Positions 1-9,173 are shown, counted from the stretch's first letter. The stretch: 64,000 nucleotides of DNA from an uncultured Myxococcaceae bacterium (GCA_945952225.1 CAMFHP010000023.1:1-64000); one strand, 5' to 3'. Program-made: numbers and translations. Notes: a model not told the origin generated them from the letters alone.

Positions 1-1
1 G

Positions 2-1072
2 CCTCCACCCGTGGCGGCACCCGCGCCGGTCGCCGCGCCGCCTCCCGTGGCCGTGTCGGTGGCCGCGCCCGCGCCGGTGGCCGCCGCACCGCCCGCTGAC
101 GTCTCGCAGGTGACGCAGTGGCTCGGAGGCATCGGCGGCACCCTCGCGTCGACCGCGGGGGATGTGCGCCGCGCCGCCGACTCGACGCCGCTCGCGTATC
201 GCATGATGCGCATCGGGCTCTACATGCACCTCGTCGATCCGCCGCCCGCGGACGCGTCGGGCAAGACGAAGGTTCCTCCGCCGAACCCGAGCGTGAAGAA
301 GCAGATCGAGACCATCGCGAACAACCAGAAGTGGACGCCCCTCATCGAGGAGACCGAGTCGACGCTTGGCATGGCGCGCTTCTGGCTCGACCTCCATCGC
401 TACACGGCCACGGCGCTCGCTGGCCTCGGTGACTCGCACGCCGCCGCGCGCCGCGAGGTGGTGCAGGAGCTCGCGACGCTGCTGAAGCGCATGCCCGCGC
501 TCCTCGACCTGCAGTTCTCCGACGGGATGCCCTTCGCCGACGAGCAGACGAAGTCGTGGATCCAGAGCGACGTGCTCGCGGGTGGTGGCGGTGGTGGCGG
601 TGGTGGCGGTGCCGTGGCGCCGTCGGGCGGCGGTGGCGGTGGCCCCGCGCCCGTGATTGTGGTGCAGCAGGGCGGTGGCAACGCGGGTGAAGAGGCCGCG
701 GTGGTCAACGAGGCGAAGAAGATGGCGGCCGCGGGCAAGGGCGCCGACGCCATCGCGATGTTGCAGGCGAAGGCCGCGCAGGCGGGCTCGGATGCGGCGC
801 GCTTCCGGTATCGGCTCGGCGTGGGGCAGGTGGCGCTGGCGATGAACCAGGTGGCGCTGGCGAAGGGTGTGTTCGAAGGGCTCGAGAAAGACGTCGCGGA
901 CCACAACCTCGAAGTCTGGGAGCCCTCGCTCGCGGCCGCGTCGGCCGAAGGGCTCGTGCTGTGTCACCGCGCGCTCGCGAGGAGCGGAAAGCCTATCCCT
1001 CCGGAAGCGGGTGTGCTGTATGATCGCGTCTGCCGACTGGACCCTGCGACGGCGCTGAGAATCGGGGCATGA
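2..1072 (+). CDS. tssA: Type VI secretion TssA (VCA0119/VasJ-type), 5'-truncated by window edge
   Basis: The reading frame is already open at the left edge, so the N-terminal part lies outside the window. The visible part starts in a Pro/Ala-rich linker, continues as a helical domain (starting near VTQWLGGIGG), then a Gly-rich linker with runs of ten and six glycines, and ends in a helical C-terminal domain with LYDRVCRLDPATAL near the stop. This arrangement and the ending fit the VCA0119/VasJ class of TssA proteins, which cap or prime the contractile tail in the cytoplasm (family knowledge). The genes for the sheath, tssB and tssC, follow directly on the same strand, which supports the call. 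The long Gly and Pro/Ala linkers are unusual and may be lineage-specific. The true start cannot be seen. Confidence 0.8.
   Translation, partial: PPPVAAPAPVAAPPPVAVSVAAPAPVAAAPPADVSQVTQWLGGIGGTLASTAGDVRRAADSTPLAYRMMRIGLYMHLVDPPPADASGKTKVPPPNPSVKKQIETIANNQKWTPLIEETESTLGMARFWLDLHRYTATALAGLGDSHAAARREVVQELATLLKRMPALLDLQFSDGMPFADEQTKSWIQSDVLAGGGGGGGGGGAVAPSGGGGGGPAPVIVVQQGGGNAGEEAAVVNEAKKMAAAGKGADAIAMLQAKAAQAGSDAARFRYRLGVGQVALAMNQVALAKGVFEGLEKDVADHNLEVWEPSLAAASAEGLVLCHRALARSGKPIPPEAGVLYDRVCRLDPATALRIGA
583..650 (+). repeat. GGTGGTGGC-type tandem repeat encoding a poly-glycine linker in tssA
   Basis: Simple 3/9-base repeats of ggtggtggcggt encode two glycine runs separated by AVAPS. They join the middle and C-terminal domains of TssA. 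Such tracts are prone to slippage, so length variation between strains is expected (inference). Confidence 0.8.
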
Positions 1073-1149
1073 AGACGACGGGGCGGTAACGCCCTTCGCA
1101 CAGGTGCGGCTACATCCGCCGATCGGAATCACGGAAGGGAAGGAACACG

Positions 1150-1647
1150 ATGGCAAGAGAAGGATCTGTCGCTCCCAAGGAGCGCGTGAACATCGTCTAC
1201 AAGCCCGCGATCGGGAACGCGAAAGAGGAAGTCGAACTCCCGCTCAAGATCCTGATGATGGGCGACTACACCCTTCGTCCCGACGAGCGCACGCTCGAAG
1301 ACCGCAAGCCGATCAACATCGACAAGGACAACTTCAACCAGGTGCTGGGCGAGCAGAAGCTCGAACTGAACCTCGGCGTCGCCGACAAGCTCTCGCAGGA
1401 GCAGGGCGCGGAGATGGCCGTCAACCTGAAGTTCAAGTCCATGAAGGACTTCACCCCCGAGGGCGTGGCCAACCAGGTGCCCGAGATGCGCAAGCTCCTC
1501 GAGCTCCGTTCGGCGCTCAACGCGCTCAAGGGACCGCTCGGCAACGTGCCGGCGTTCCGCAAGAAGATCCAGACGCTGCTCGGCGATGAGGCCGGTCGCG
1601 GCAAGCTGATGCAGGAGCTCGGTCTCGGCGACGGGTCCAAGGGCTGA
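1150..1647 (+). CDS. tssB: Type VI secretion sheath small subunit TssB (VipA)
   Basis: This 165-residue protein has the TssB/VipA hallmarks: an N-terminal basic segment with NIVYKPAIGNA, the LPLKILMMGDYT strand, and a C-terminal helix with LRSALNALKGPLGN. TssB pairs with TssC to build the contractile sheath around the Hcp tube in the cytoplasm (established). Length is normal for the family. The ATG is preceded by GGAAGGGAAGGAA, a good ribosome-binding site. It lies 77 bases after tssA and 34 bases before tssC, so one transcript is likely. Confidence 0.95.
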   Translation: MAREGSVAPKERVNIVYKPAIGNAKEEVELPLKILMMGDYTLRPDERTLEDRKPINIDKDNFNQVLGEQKLELNLGVADKLSQEQGAEMAVNLKFKSMKDFTPEGVANQVPEMRKLLELRSALNALKGPLGNVPAFRKKIQTLLGDEAGRGKLMQELGLGDGSKG

Positions 1648-1681
1648 TCGCGCACTCCCACCACGCAGGTAGAAGTTCCCC

Positions 1682-3163
1682 ATGAGCGAGCTGAAGACCC
1701 AAGGCCAGTCGTCGACGCAGACGCTCGAGCAGTCGTCGCTGCTCGAAGACATTCTGAGCGAAGCCAACATCAAGCCCAACGTCGAGGGCTACGACACCGT
1801 CAAGCGCGGTGTGCAGCACCTCATCTCCGAGATGCTCGCGCCCAACCGCGCGTCGGAGAAGGTCGACAAGAACATCGTCGACGCGATGATCGCGGAGATC
1901 GACGCCCGCCTCTCGGCGCAGGTGAACGAGATCCTCCACCACCCCGACTTCCAGAAGCTGGAGTCGTCGTGGCGCTCGCTGAAGTACCTGGTCGACCAGG
2001 TGGACTTCCGCGAGAACATCAAGGTCGAGATGCTCAACTGCTCGAAGGAGGACCTCCTCAACGACTTCGAGGACAGCCCCGAGGTGGTCAAGTCGGGCAT
2101 GTACAAGACGGTGTACTCGAACGAGTACGGCGTCTTCGGCGGCAAGCCCATCGGGCTCATCGTCGGCAACTACGACTTCGGTCCCGGCCCGCAGGACGTG
2201 GCCCTCCTGGGCAAGATCGCGTCGGTGTCGGCGATGTCGCACGCGCCCTTCGTGTCGGCCACGGCGCCGTCGATGTTCGGCATCGACAACTGGGAGAAGC
2301 TCCCGGGCCTCAAGGACCTCAAGAGCCTCTTCGAGGGCCCGCAGTACGCGCGCTGGCAGGCGTTCCGTGAGAGCGAAGACTCGCGCTACGTCGGCCTCTG
2401 CATGCCGCGCTTCCTGCTCCGTCTGCCCTACGGCGCCAACACGGTGCCCGTGAAGGCCTTCAACTTCGAAGAGGACGTGGTCGGACAGCACGACCGCTAC
2501 CTCTGGGGCAACGCCGCGGTGGCCCTCGCGACGCGCGTCGCCGACTCGTTCGCCAAGTACCGCTGGTGCCCGAACATCATCGGTCCGCAGGCCGGTGGAT
2601 CCGTCGAAGACCTGCCGCTGCACCAGTACGAAGCGATGGGTGAGATCCAGACGAAGATCCCCACCGAGTGCCAGCTCACGGAGCGCCGTGAGTACGAGCT
2701 CTCGGAGGAGGGCTTCATCGGTCTCACGTTCCGCAAGGACTCGAACCAGGCGTGCTTCTTCTCGGCCAACTCGGCGCAGAAGGCGAAGTACTTTGGTCAG
2801 AGCCCCGCGGGCCGTGAGGCGGAGACCAACTACCGCCTCGGCACGCAGCTCCCGTACATGTTCATCATGACCCGCCTGTCGCACTACCTGAAGGTGCTGC
2901 AGCGCGAGCAGATCGGTTCGTGGAAGGAGCGCGCCGACCTCGAGCGCGAGCTCAACACCTGGATCGGTCAGTACGTCGCCGACATGGACGACCCCGCGCC
3001 GGGCGTGCGCTCGCGCCGTCCGCTCCGCAAGGCCGCGATCAAGGTCGAGGACGTCGAGGGACAGCCCGGCTGGTACCGCGTGAACCTCAAGGTGCGCCCG
3101 CACTTCAAGTACATGGGCGCGGCCTTCGAGCTCTCGCTGGTGGGCAAGCTCGACAAGGAGTGA
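1682..3163 (+). CDS. tssC: Type VI secretion sheath large subunit TssC (VipB)
   Basis: This 493-residue protein matches TssC/VipB end to end: the LESSWRSLKYLVDQ region near residue 100, GLIVGNYDFG, the RFLLRLPYG segment, and a C-terminal ending WYRVNLKVRPHFKYMGA that packs against TssB. It forms the T6SS contractile sheath with TssB. The N-terminal 30 residues are Ser/Thr/Gln-rich, as is common. Length is typical (about 490-500). No further T6SS gene follows; the cluster ends here at a hairpin and a convergent gene. Confidence 0.96.
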   Translation: MSELKTQGQSSTQTLEQSSLLEDILSEANIKPNVEGYDTVKRGVQHLISEMLAPNRASEKVDKNIVDAMIAEIDARLSAQVNEILHHPDFQKLESSWRSLKYLVDQVDFRENIKVEMLNCSKEDLLNDFEDSPEVVKSGMYKTVYSNEYGVFGGKPIGLIVGNYDFGPGPQDVALLGKIASVSAMSHAPFVSATAPSMFGIDNWEKLPGLKDLKSLFEGPQYARWQAFRESEDSRYVGLCMPRFLLRLPYGANTVPVKAFNFEEDVVGQHDRYLWGNAAVALATRVADSFAKYRWCPNIIGPQAGGSVEDLPLHQYEAMGEIQTKIPTECQLTERREYELSEEGFIGLTFRKDSNQACFFSANSAQKAKYFGQSPAGREAETNYRLGTQLPYMFIMTRLSHYLKVLQREQIGSWKERADLERELNTWIGQYVADMDDPAPGVRSRRPLRKAAIKVEDVEGQPGWYRVNLKVRPHFKYMGAAFELSLVGKLDKE

Positions 3164-3192
3164 TCGCCGCGAGGCATCACAGACCGTGAGGT

Positions 3193-3218
3193 GAAGGGGC
3201 TCCGCGAGGGGCCCCTTC
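3193..3218 (+). terminator. Hairpin terminator after tssC
   Basis: A perfect 8-bp inverted repeat, GAAGGGGC (3193-3200) and GCCCCTTC (3211-3218), brackets a 10-base loop and is followed by GCTCATTT. It sits in the 97-base gap between tssC and the convergent gene ending at 3261, so it could serve both directions. The T-run is short, so the efficiency of intrinsic termination is uncertain. Confidence 0.55.
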
Positions 3219-3260
3219 GCTCATTTGGGGACTACGGTTCGAGGGAGGGGACGGAGCGCG

Positions 3261-4853
3261 CTACGCCCCGAGGTGCATGCGCAGCGTCTCGGCGGCGGCG
3301 GCCTTGTCGAACGCCACGCCGCGGAGCTCGTCGCGCGCGCCCGTGCGCTCGACCACGTCGCGAAGGTGTGCGGCGAAGGCTTCGCTCTCGGCGACGGCGG
3401 CGTCGAGGCGCTGCGTGTCGATCCAGTCGGCGCCGCGGAGGGCCATGACGGCCTGCGTGAGGCGCTCGGCTTCGGGGTACTCGGTCTCCTGCGCGAGCGA
3501 CGCGCCGAGGGCGCGGAAGTACCCCAGAAAGTCGCCCACGAAGGCCATCTCGGGGCCCACGCGCCACACGTCGTCGGTCTGCGCCTCGCGGGCGCGGGTG
3601 ACGAACGCACGGGTCACCACGGTGAACATCCACGCGCTGTGACGGAGGCGCTCGCTCGACGCGCGACGGGCCCCGCGGTCGCCGAAGATGCGCTCGGCGT
3701 CGGCACCCCCGCGCAGCGCCCGCGTGACCTGCACCACGGCACTCTGGAGGGCGTCGCGGAGGCGCGCGCACGCGGCGTCGAGGGCCGCGGAGACCTCGTT
3801 GGGCGGGAGCATCGCGTCGCAGCCGGGCACGCGCACCTCGGTGAGCCGACGGGCCTCGGCGCGCAGCGCGGCACCGACGGAGACGAGCACGGCGCGGAGC
3901 TTCCGCACCCGATCGCAGTCGCGCACCACGGTGTCGTAGCGGTTGCGGAGATCGCTCGCGGGCACGCGCATGAGGTCGCGCTCCAGCGACTCGCTGAGCA
4001 TCACGGAGGCGCGGTGACGGAGCACGTTGCCCAGGGCGCGGAGCTCGGCGCGCACGGCCGCGAGGAGCGCCCACGCGCGGGGAATGCCCGACGGGTCTGC
4101 AGACGCGCCCGCGAGGAGCGCCGTCATGCGAAGCACGCGCAGGCACCCGACGTTCGCGAGGGCCACGAGGCGGTGCGCGGTCTCACCGTCCACGGAAAGG
4201 ATCGCGTCGAGCACGTCGGGCACGCGCACGCGGTCGAACTCGGGACGGAACTCCAGGGTGAAGAGGGGATTGAAGAAGGGGTTGCGCGTCACCTCGCGCG
4301 ACACCGCCGAGAGCGCCGCGGCGAAGAGGCGGTACGGCACGTGGTCGATGCGGAGCAGGCCGTTGACGATCTCCGCGTGGCCCGCGAGCGTCTGGCGCAG
4401 CGCGAGGAGCGCGCCGTCGGGCGTCTCGTGCGATTCGGGACGCTCGCCGCGGGGCTCCTCGGTGAAGCCCGTGGGCGGCGTGCGGGTGACCGTCACCGCG
4501 CTGCGCGAGGCCGCGAGGAGCTGCGCGCACAGCGACGCGCAGCGGAGCATCACGGCGCGCGCGACGGCGAGGTGCGGGCGAAAGTTGCGGATGTAGAGCG
4601 GGTCGCGTCCGCCGGCCGACGCGTGGTTGCGCGTGTTCGTCCAGTGGTAGAGGCCCTTCAAAAGCATCTCGAGTTCGAAGAGCAGGTCTTCTTTGCGCTC
4701 GACCGCGAGGCCTGCGAACCATGCGTCGCGCGCCGCGGCGTGCTCCCGTCGCATCGCGCGCGTGTCGCGCAGCAGGTCGGCGTAGGGGTCGCGCACGCGC
4801 CGCGACGTGACCGCATCGGCACGGGGAACGTTCGTCGCCTTCGGGGTGTTCAT
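3261..4853 (-). CDS. Unknown helical protein translationally coupled to ruvB
   Basis: Unrecognised 530-residue protein rich in Ala, Arg and Leu; it looks all-helical, without signal peptide or membrane segment. A conserved-looking patch lies early (LLFELEMLLKGLYHWTNTRN, then DPLYIRNFRPH). The frame stays open back to 5204 inside ruvB. I choose the ATG at 4853 because its A is the first base of an ATGA overlap with the ruvB stop, and the residues before it read as shadow sequence. The overlap suggests coupled translation with RuvB, but nothing in the protein itself points to DNA repair. No function is assigned. Confidence 0.75.
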   Translation of the reverse strand: MNTPKATNVPRADAVTSRRVRDPYADLLRDTRAMRREHAAARDAWFAGLAVERKEDLLFELEMLLKGLYHWTNTRNHASAGGRDPLYIRNFRPHLAVARAVMLRCASLCAQLLAASRSAVTVTRTPPTGFTEEPRGERPESHETPDGALLALRQTLAGHAEIVNGLLRIDHVPYRLFAAALSAVSREVTRNPFFNPLFTLEFRPEFDRVRVPDVLDAILSVDGETAHRLVALANVGCLRVLRMTALLAGASADPSGIPRAWALLAAVRAELRALGNVLRHRASVMLSESLERDLMRVPASDLRNRYDTVVRDCDRVRKLRAVLVSVGAALRAEARRLTEVRVPGCDAMLPPNEVSAALDAACARLRDALQSAVVQVTRALRGGADAERIFGDRGARRASSERLRHSAWMFTVVTRAFVTRAREAQTDDVWRVGPEMAFVGDFLGYFRALGASLAQETEYPEAERLTQAVMALRGADWIDTQRLDAAVAESEAFAAHLRDVVERTGARDELRGVAFDKAAAAETLRMHLGA

Positions 4854-5953
4854 TCGAGAAGCGATCCTTGGGAGGGGGGCGACGACGTGCGTCCGCCGGG
4901 CTTCACGCCGAGGTGTTCGTAGGCCCTGCGCGTGGCCACACGTCCTCGCGGCGTGCGCGCGATGAAGCCCTCGCGCAACAGGTACGGCTCGTACACGTCT
5001 TCGATCGTGTCGCGGGGTTCGGCCGCCGCGGCCGCGAGCGTCTCCACCCCCGCCGGACCGCCGTCGTAGAAGCGAATGAGAATGTCGAGCAGCTTGCGGT
5101 CCATCTCGTCGAGGCCCGCGCTGTCGACGCCCATGCGGTCGAGCGCGCGCCGCGCCGTCGCGAGGTCGATCTCGCTCTGCCGCGCCACCAGCGAGAAATC
5201 CCACGCGCGCCGCAGCAGACGGTTCGCGATGCGCGGCGTGCCCCGCGAGCGACGCGCGATCTCCAGCGAGGCCTCGGGCGCGATCGAGGTGCCGAGCAGC
5301 CGCGCGCTCCGCGTGATGATCGAAGCGAGGTCGCGGTGCGTGTAGAAGTCGAGCCGCAGCACGATGCCGAAGCGCGACTGCAGCGGCCCCGTGATGAGCC
5401 CCGTGCGCGTCGTCGCGCCCACCAGCGTGAAGGGGTGGATGTTCAACGGGATCGTCGTGGCGTGCGGGCCGTCACCCGTGACCAGGTCGATCTTGAAGTC
5501 CTCCATCGCGGGGTAGAGGTTCTCTTCGACCACCGGGGTCAGTCGGTGGATCTCGTCGATGAAGAGAATGTCGCGCGGTTCGAGCTTCGTGAGCATCCCC
5601 GCGAGGGCGCCCTTGTGCTCGATGGCAGGGCCCGCGGTGGTGTGCGCCGCCACGCCGAGCTCGTTCGCGAGAATGAGCGCGAGGGTCGTCTTGCCGAGCC
5701 CCGGCGGACCCGAGATGAGCACGTGGTCGAGCTGCGCCTTGCGCATGCGCGCCGCCTCGACGAACACCTTGAGGTTCTCGCGGTGTTCGTCTTGACCGAT
5801 GTACTCGTCGAGGGTCTTCGGGCGGAGCGTGAGGTCGAGGCGCGCGTCGTCGTCGCCCATCGCCGTGGCCACCACCGCGTCGTTGCGCGAGGGGGCCTCG
5901 TCGGTGAACTCCGCGGCGGCCTGCTTCGAGGCTTTCTTGGGGCGCGGTGCCAT
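4850..5953 (-). CDS. ruvB: Holliday junction branch migration DNA helicase RuvB
   Basis: This 367-residue AAA+ ATPase has all RuvB landmarks: LRPKTLDEYIGQ, Walker A GPPGLGKTTL, Walker B ILFIDEIHRL, the sensor/arginine-finger region TGPLQSRFG, and a C-terminal winged helix ending in TPRGRVATRRAYEHLG. RuvB hexamers drive branch migration of Holliday junctions with RuvA and RuvC (established). About 20 extra Lys/Ala/Glu-rich residues precede the conserved core. Neither ruvA nor ruvC is adjacent. Upstream, TAGACT ends nine bases before the ATG and could be a -10 box. The stop overlaps the next gene as ATGA. Confidence 0.97.
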   Translation of the reverse strand: MAPRPKKASKQAAAEFTDEAPSRNDAVVATAMGDDDARLDLTLRPKTLDEYIGQDEHRENLKVFVEAARMRKAQLDHVLISGPPGLGKTTLALILANELGVAAHTTAGPAIEHKGALAGMLTKLEPRDILFIDEIHRLTPVVEENLYPAMEDFKIDLVTGDGPHATTIPLNIHPFTLVGATTRTGLITGPLQSRFGIVLRLDFYTHRDLASIITRSARLLGTSIAPEASLEIARRSRGTPRIANRLLRRAWDFSLVARQSEIDLATARRALDRMGVDSAGLDEMDRKLLDILIRFYDGGPAGVETLAAAAAEPRDTIEDVYEPYLLREGFIARTPRGRVATRRAYEHLGVKPGGRTSSPPSQGSLLE

Positions 5954-6032
5954 CGTGCGCGGAGTCTACCGCAAGGGCCTCTGCGCGCGGTGCCTCACGC
6001 GCGGGGCGGGGACATTCGCTGACCCCGTGGGA

Positions 6033-6449
6033 TCAGTGCTGGTTGCGCGTGAACGCCTGACAGGAGAGCAGGTCGTTGTTGTCGATGTCCCAGCCCGAGT
6101 TCTCGGCGCAGATGTTCACCGCGTTGAGGATGCACTCGTCGCCGTCCTGGTCGACGAGCTTCAGGTCGTAGCTGTCACACGGCACGCCGTGGAGGGTGAA
6201 GCTCCCGCCCGTGCTCAGCACGCTCGACCCGAGCTGGTCGGGGCCCCACGTCGACTGGCTCACCGGGCTCAGGTGGATGCGCATGATCGCCCAGTTCGAG
6301 CTGTTGTGGAACGTGATCGACGAGTCGGTGCTCACGGCCTGCGAGGCCGACTGCACGGTCGCCGCGGCGCCGCCGCCGGTCGCGCTGGTGGTGGTGCAGG
6401 CGCTGAGGGTCGTGAGCGCGAAGACGCCGAGCCAGGTGCGGATGCTCAT
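6033..6449 (-). CDS. Small secreted lipoprotein
   Basis: This 138-residue protein starts at an ATG with AGGAGAG about eight bases upstream; longer in-frame starts exist but lack such a site. It has a signal peptide ending in a lipobox (LSAC), a short Ser/Thr/Gly linker, then a small beta-rich domain with NSSNWAIMRIHLSP, WGPDQLG and a CDSYDLKLVDQDG stretch. This pattern resembles a family of small secreted proteins with N.T...I..hy.SP and W..D.LG motifs, often mislabelled argininosuccinate lyase in databases; the resemblance is from memory. Three cysteines lie in the mature domain. Function unknown. Confidence 0.75.
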   Translation of the reverse strand: MSIRTWLGVFALTTLSACTTTSATGGGAAATVQSASQAVSTDSSITFHNSSNWAIMRIHLSPVSQSTWGPDQLGSSVLSTGGSFTLHGVPCDSYDLKLVDQDGDECILNAVNICAENSGWDIDNNDLLSCQAFTRNQH

Positions 6450-6580
6450 CACAGATCTCTCCTCTTCGAGGTTGTGCGGGGGACACTGCGAGAGACCTTC
6501 GGCGGCAGAGAGCGCCGCGGAGTCCCTCCGTGCGCGCAGACGGTCTCGCCTGGGCGCGCACCCTGTCAATCAACAACGTT

Positions 6581-7414
6581 TTACAGCCCCAGACGGCGAA
6601 ATTCGGACGCCTGCGCGAAGGCCGGATCGACCTCGCCGTCGCGCGACGTCATGCGCGCCACCTCGCCGTAGCACTCGGTCATCCAGAGGTACTGGATCTG
6701 CCGACGTCCCGGCCCCGCGGGAAAGGTCTGCGTCACCTCCACGCGGACGCGCAGCGTGTCGGCGAAGGTCACCTCGGGGAGGCGCACCTCACCGCGCGCA
6801 TCGACGGTGACCTCGTAGTGGTCGCGCGAGGCCACGGGCGCGTTCTCGTAGGTCGAGTCGACGGTGGTCGCATCGGCCGTCCAGGTGAGCCCCACGCGCA
6901 GCGGAAAGCGCAGCACGTCGATGGGCGCGCTGTACCGCACGAGCGTGCCGGTCTCGCGCGTCGGTCCCACCACACCAAGGAGCGCCACCGACGTGTCGCC
7001 GGCCTGGTACACCCCGAGGTTCGTCGCGCGCGGGTCGAGGCGCGCCGCGTACTGCGCCGCGGGAAAGTCTCCCGCGAACCACTGCGACGTCGTGGTGAGC
7101 AGCGAGAGCGTCACGAGCGAGCCCGACGTGTCGCTGAAGTTCCACGCGAAGGTGCCGTCGGCGCGGCGCGTTCCCGCGGGGCTCACGTTCGCGAGCGTGC
7201 CCGTGGGGTTCACCCGGTATCGCACGTCGAGGCCCGGCGCGAAGGCCACCTCGCTGCGCGCGATCTCTCCGTCGCGGTTGCCGCGGCACTGGGGCGGCGT
7301 CGGCACGTCGGGAATGGGCACGAACCCGCCATCGGCGGGGGGCTGGGGGTTGTCTCCGGGCGCCGCCGGGCAGCCCATCGCGCACACGGCAATCGCAGCG
7401 AGAAAGCGTCGCAT
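6581..7414 (-). CDS. Lipoprotein, paralogue of the 10116-11081 protein
   Basis: This 277-residue protein has a short signal peptide with lipobox AMGC and a Pro-rich linker. Its beta-rich mature domain starts at CRGNRDGEIARSEVAF, continues through FAWNFSD and DVLRFPLRVGLTWT, and ends ASEFRRLGL. The same ordered motifs occur in the protein encoded at 10116-11081 (CMGNRDGVITRAEMAF, LVWNFSA, AVLRFPLMVGSTWT, ASEYRRLGL), so the two are paralogues. The phrase GNRDG at the start of the domain recalls a calcium-binding loop, but this is not shown. It is the last gene of a four-gene operon and starts one base after the preceding stop. Confidence 0.8.
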   Translation of the reverse strand: MRRFLAAIAVCAMGCPAAPGDNPQPPADGGFVPIPDVPTPPQCRGNRDGEIARSEVAFAPGLDVRYRVNPTGTLANVSPAGTRRADGTFAWNFSDTSGSLVTLSLLTTTSQWFAGDFPAAQYAARLDPRATNLGVYQAGDTSVALLGVVGPTRETGTLVRYSAPIDVLRFPLRVGLTWTADATTVDSTYENAPVASRDHYEVTVDARGEVRLPEVTFADTLRVRVEVTQTFPAGPGRRQIQYLWMTECYGEVARMTSRDGEVDPAFAQASEFRRLGL

Positions 7415-7415
7415 C

Positions 7416-9173
7416 TCAGTACCGCCAGGCCATCACGAGGTGGAGCGCGTGCGCGGGCGACCCGTCGAGCCGCATGGGCACGTTCGAAAGCCCGCCGAGC
7501 GGGAGGAGCAGCCCGTAATCGAGCCGCGCGAAGAACCCGTGCTCCTGTTCGTAGAGCAGTCCCACGTCGGTCTCGACGCCGAGGGGAGCAACACCCGCGG
7601 GCGTGCTGTTCGCTTCGAGCGCCGTGCTGAAGATCACCGCGCCCTCGACCGTGAGCATCGACCCGAGGCGGTAGCGCACCATGGGGCGCACGTACACCGC
7701 GTCGGTGACCATCCCCACGATGCGACGCCAGAGGATCAGGTCGACGCGATAGTTGGGATTGAAACGAAAGTTGTTGATCGTCGTGTCGCGGGGCGTGCGC
7801 GTGAGGTCGAACTGGAGCCCGTCGAGGTCGCCCGGTCGCGCCGCGGTGGAGCCCGGTCGCGCGCCCATGCCCGCGTGGTCGTCGCCCGAGGCGAAGCCCG
7901 TTTCGAGGCGTGCGAAGAAGCGCTCGCCACCGCGGTACTCCGCGCGCACCACGCCGCCGAACTGACGTCCCGTGACGGGGATGTTCAGCGCCGCCGCGGG
8001 GTCGAGCGACGCGTTCTGGATCGAGAAGCCCACGAAGGCCCCTTCGGCTTCGAGGGTGAAGTCGCCCACGTCGGCGCGGAACCACCCGTCGGCCACCCAC
8101 GCGGAGAGGTCGCGTTGGATCGCCGCCGTGGCCGTGGGCGCGGTGCCCGCGGCGATGTCGTAGGTCTGCCAGCGGTGGCTCCCCACGAGGCCGAAGTTCA
8201 CCGTGGTGCGCCGCGCGCGGATGCGTCGGTCGCGCGTCGCGGGGAGATCCCAGCGGGCCACGGAGAGCGCCACGGTGCGCACGTCGTCGCTGCCGTCGAG
8301 GTCGAACGCGGGCGCGATCTCGGGGCGCAGCGCGGCCGTCGACGGACCCGACGCGCTCACCTCGTAGAGCGCCGACCAGAGGAGCCCTCCGAGCGGCGTG
8401 GTGAACGCGATGCGGTCGCCCACGTCGCCGAAGTCGTCGTCGAGGCCGTTGCCCGCGTTGATGTAGAAGCCCGTGCCCCAGTCGATGAGCGCGCCCATGC
8501 GGCCCGCGCTGAGCACGCCGAAGGGCAGGAGCACCTGGCCGTAGAGCTGCCGCACCTCGATGGGACGATCGGGGCTGCGCTGGTTCACCACGCCGCCCGC
8601 GAAGTCTCCGTCGGGCGTCGAGCCGTAGCGCAGGTTGTCGAGCGCGTGGACGCGTCCGCGCACGGTCACGCCCCAGCCCGCCTCGATCGCGAAATCGAGG
8701 CGCAGGCGCATGTCGAGGTTGGTCTGCGTGTGGCCCGGCTGCGGGCCCGCGTAGGGCGTGGGCCAGAGCGCGCGCTGCGAGGGCGTGGGGCCGCGTCCGA
8801 GGTCCCAGTTGTGGGCGAGGTCGCCGCGCGTGCGCAGAAAGCCCGAGAGCGTGATGCGCTGGTCCGGCGCGTCGGCGGTCGATCGTGTGGGCTCGTGGAT
8901 GGGCGTGACCCCGGGCGCGTCGGCGTAGGGCTCGGCCTCGGGCGCGCGGAACTCGTCGCCCGGTCCGCGGGGGCTGCGGGCGCGCGTGCGGGGCGCGTTG
9001 TCGGTGCGGGCGGTGTCACGGTCGCCATCACCGGGATCACTCACGGACGGTGAGTTCTCCGTCGCAGCACTCACGGGCGCTGAGTTCTCGCGCGGGCCGT
9101 CGGAGGTCTGCGCGAGGGCCGCGCGCGGGAGCATCGCGGCGACGGCGAACATCGCGGGGAGCGCGCGCTTCAC
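7416..9173 (-). CDS. Outer-membrane protein, TIGR04551-like
   Basis: This 585-residue protein has a signal peptide (cleavage near ALAQ), an acidic disordered stretch of about 85 residues, and a long beta-barrel-like region of alternating polar and aromatic strands, ending in W-R-Y as outer-membrane barrels do. Features such as GFLRTRGDLAHNWDLG, LYGQVLLPFG and GTGFYINAGNG recall the myxobacterial TIGR04551 family (from memory, not searched). It starts at a GTG whose bases overlap the upstream hydrolase stop (GTGA), so it is translationally coupled. The neighbours are two lipoproteins and a secreted hydrolase, pointing to an outer-envelope role; substrate unknown. Confidence 0.75.
   Translation of the reverse strand: MKRALPAMFAVAAMLPRAALAQTSDGPRENSAPVSAATENSPSVSDPGDGDRDTARTDNAPRTRARSPRGPGDEFRAPEAEPYADAPGVTPIHEPTRSTADAPDQRITLSGFLRTRGDLAHNWDLGRGPTPSQRALWPTPYAGPQPGHTQTNLDMRLRLDFAIEAGWGVTVRGRVHALDNLRYGSTPDGDFAGGVVNQRSPDRPIEVRQLYGQVLLPFGVLSAGRMGALIDWGTGFYINAGNGLDDDFGDVGDRIAFTTPLGGLLWSALYEVSASGPSTAALRPEIAPAFDLDGSDDVRTVALSVARWDLPATRDRRIRARRTTVNFGLVGSHRWQTYDIAAGTAPTATAAIQRDLSAWVADGWFRADVGDFTLEAEGAFVGFSIQNASLDPAAALNIPVTGRQFGGVVRAEYRGGERFFARLETGFASGDDHAGMGARPGSTAARPGDLDGLQFDLTRTPRDTTINNFRFNPNYRVDLILWRRIVGMVTDAVYVRPMVRYRLGSMLTVEGAVIFSTALEANSTPAGVAPLGVETDVGLLYEQEHGFFARLDYGLLLPLGGLSNVPMRLDGSPAHALHLVMAWRY

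Noticed and set aside
1526-3103. 525-residue minus-strand open frame opposite tssC
   Set aside because: tssC on the plus strand is unmistakable; the antisense frame is Arg/His/Leu-rich without signatures.
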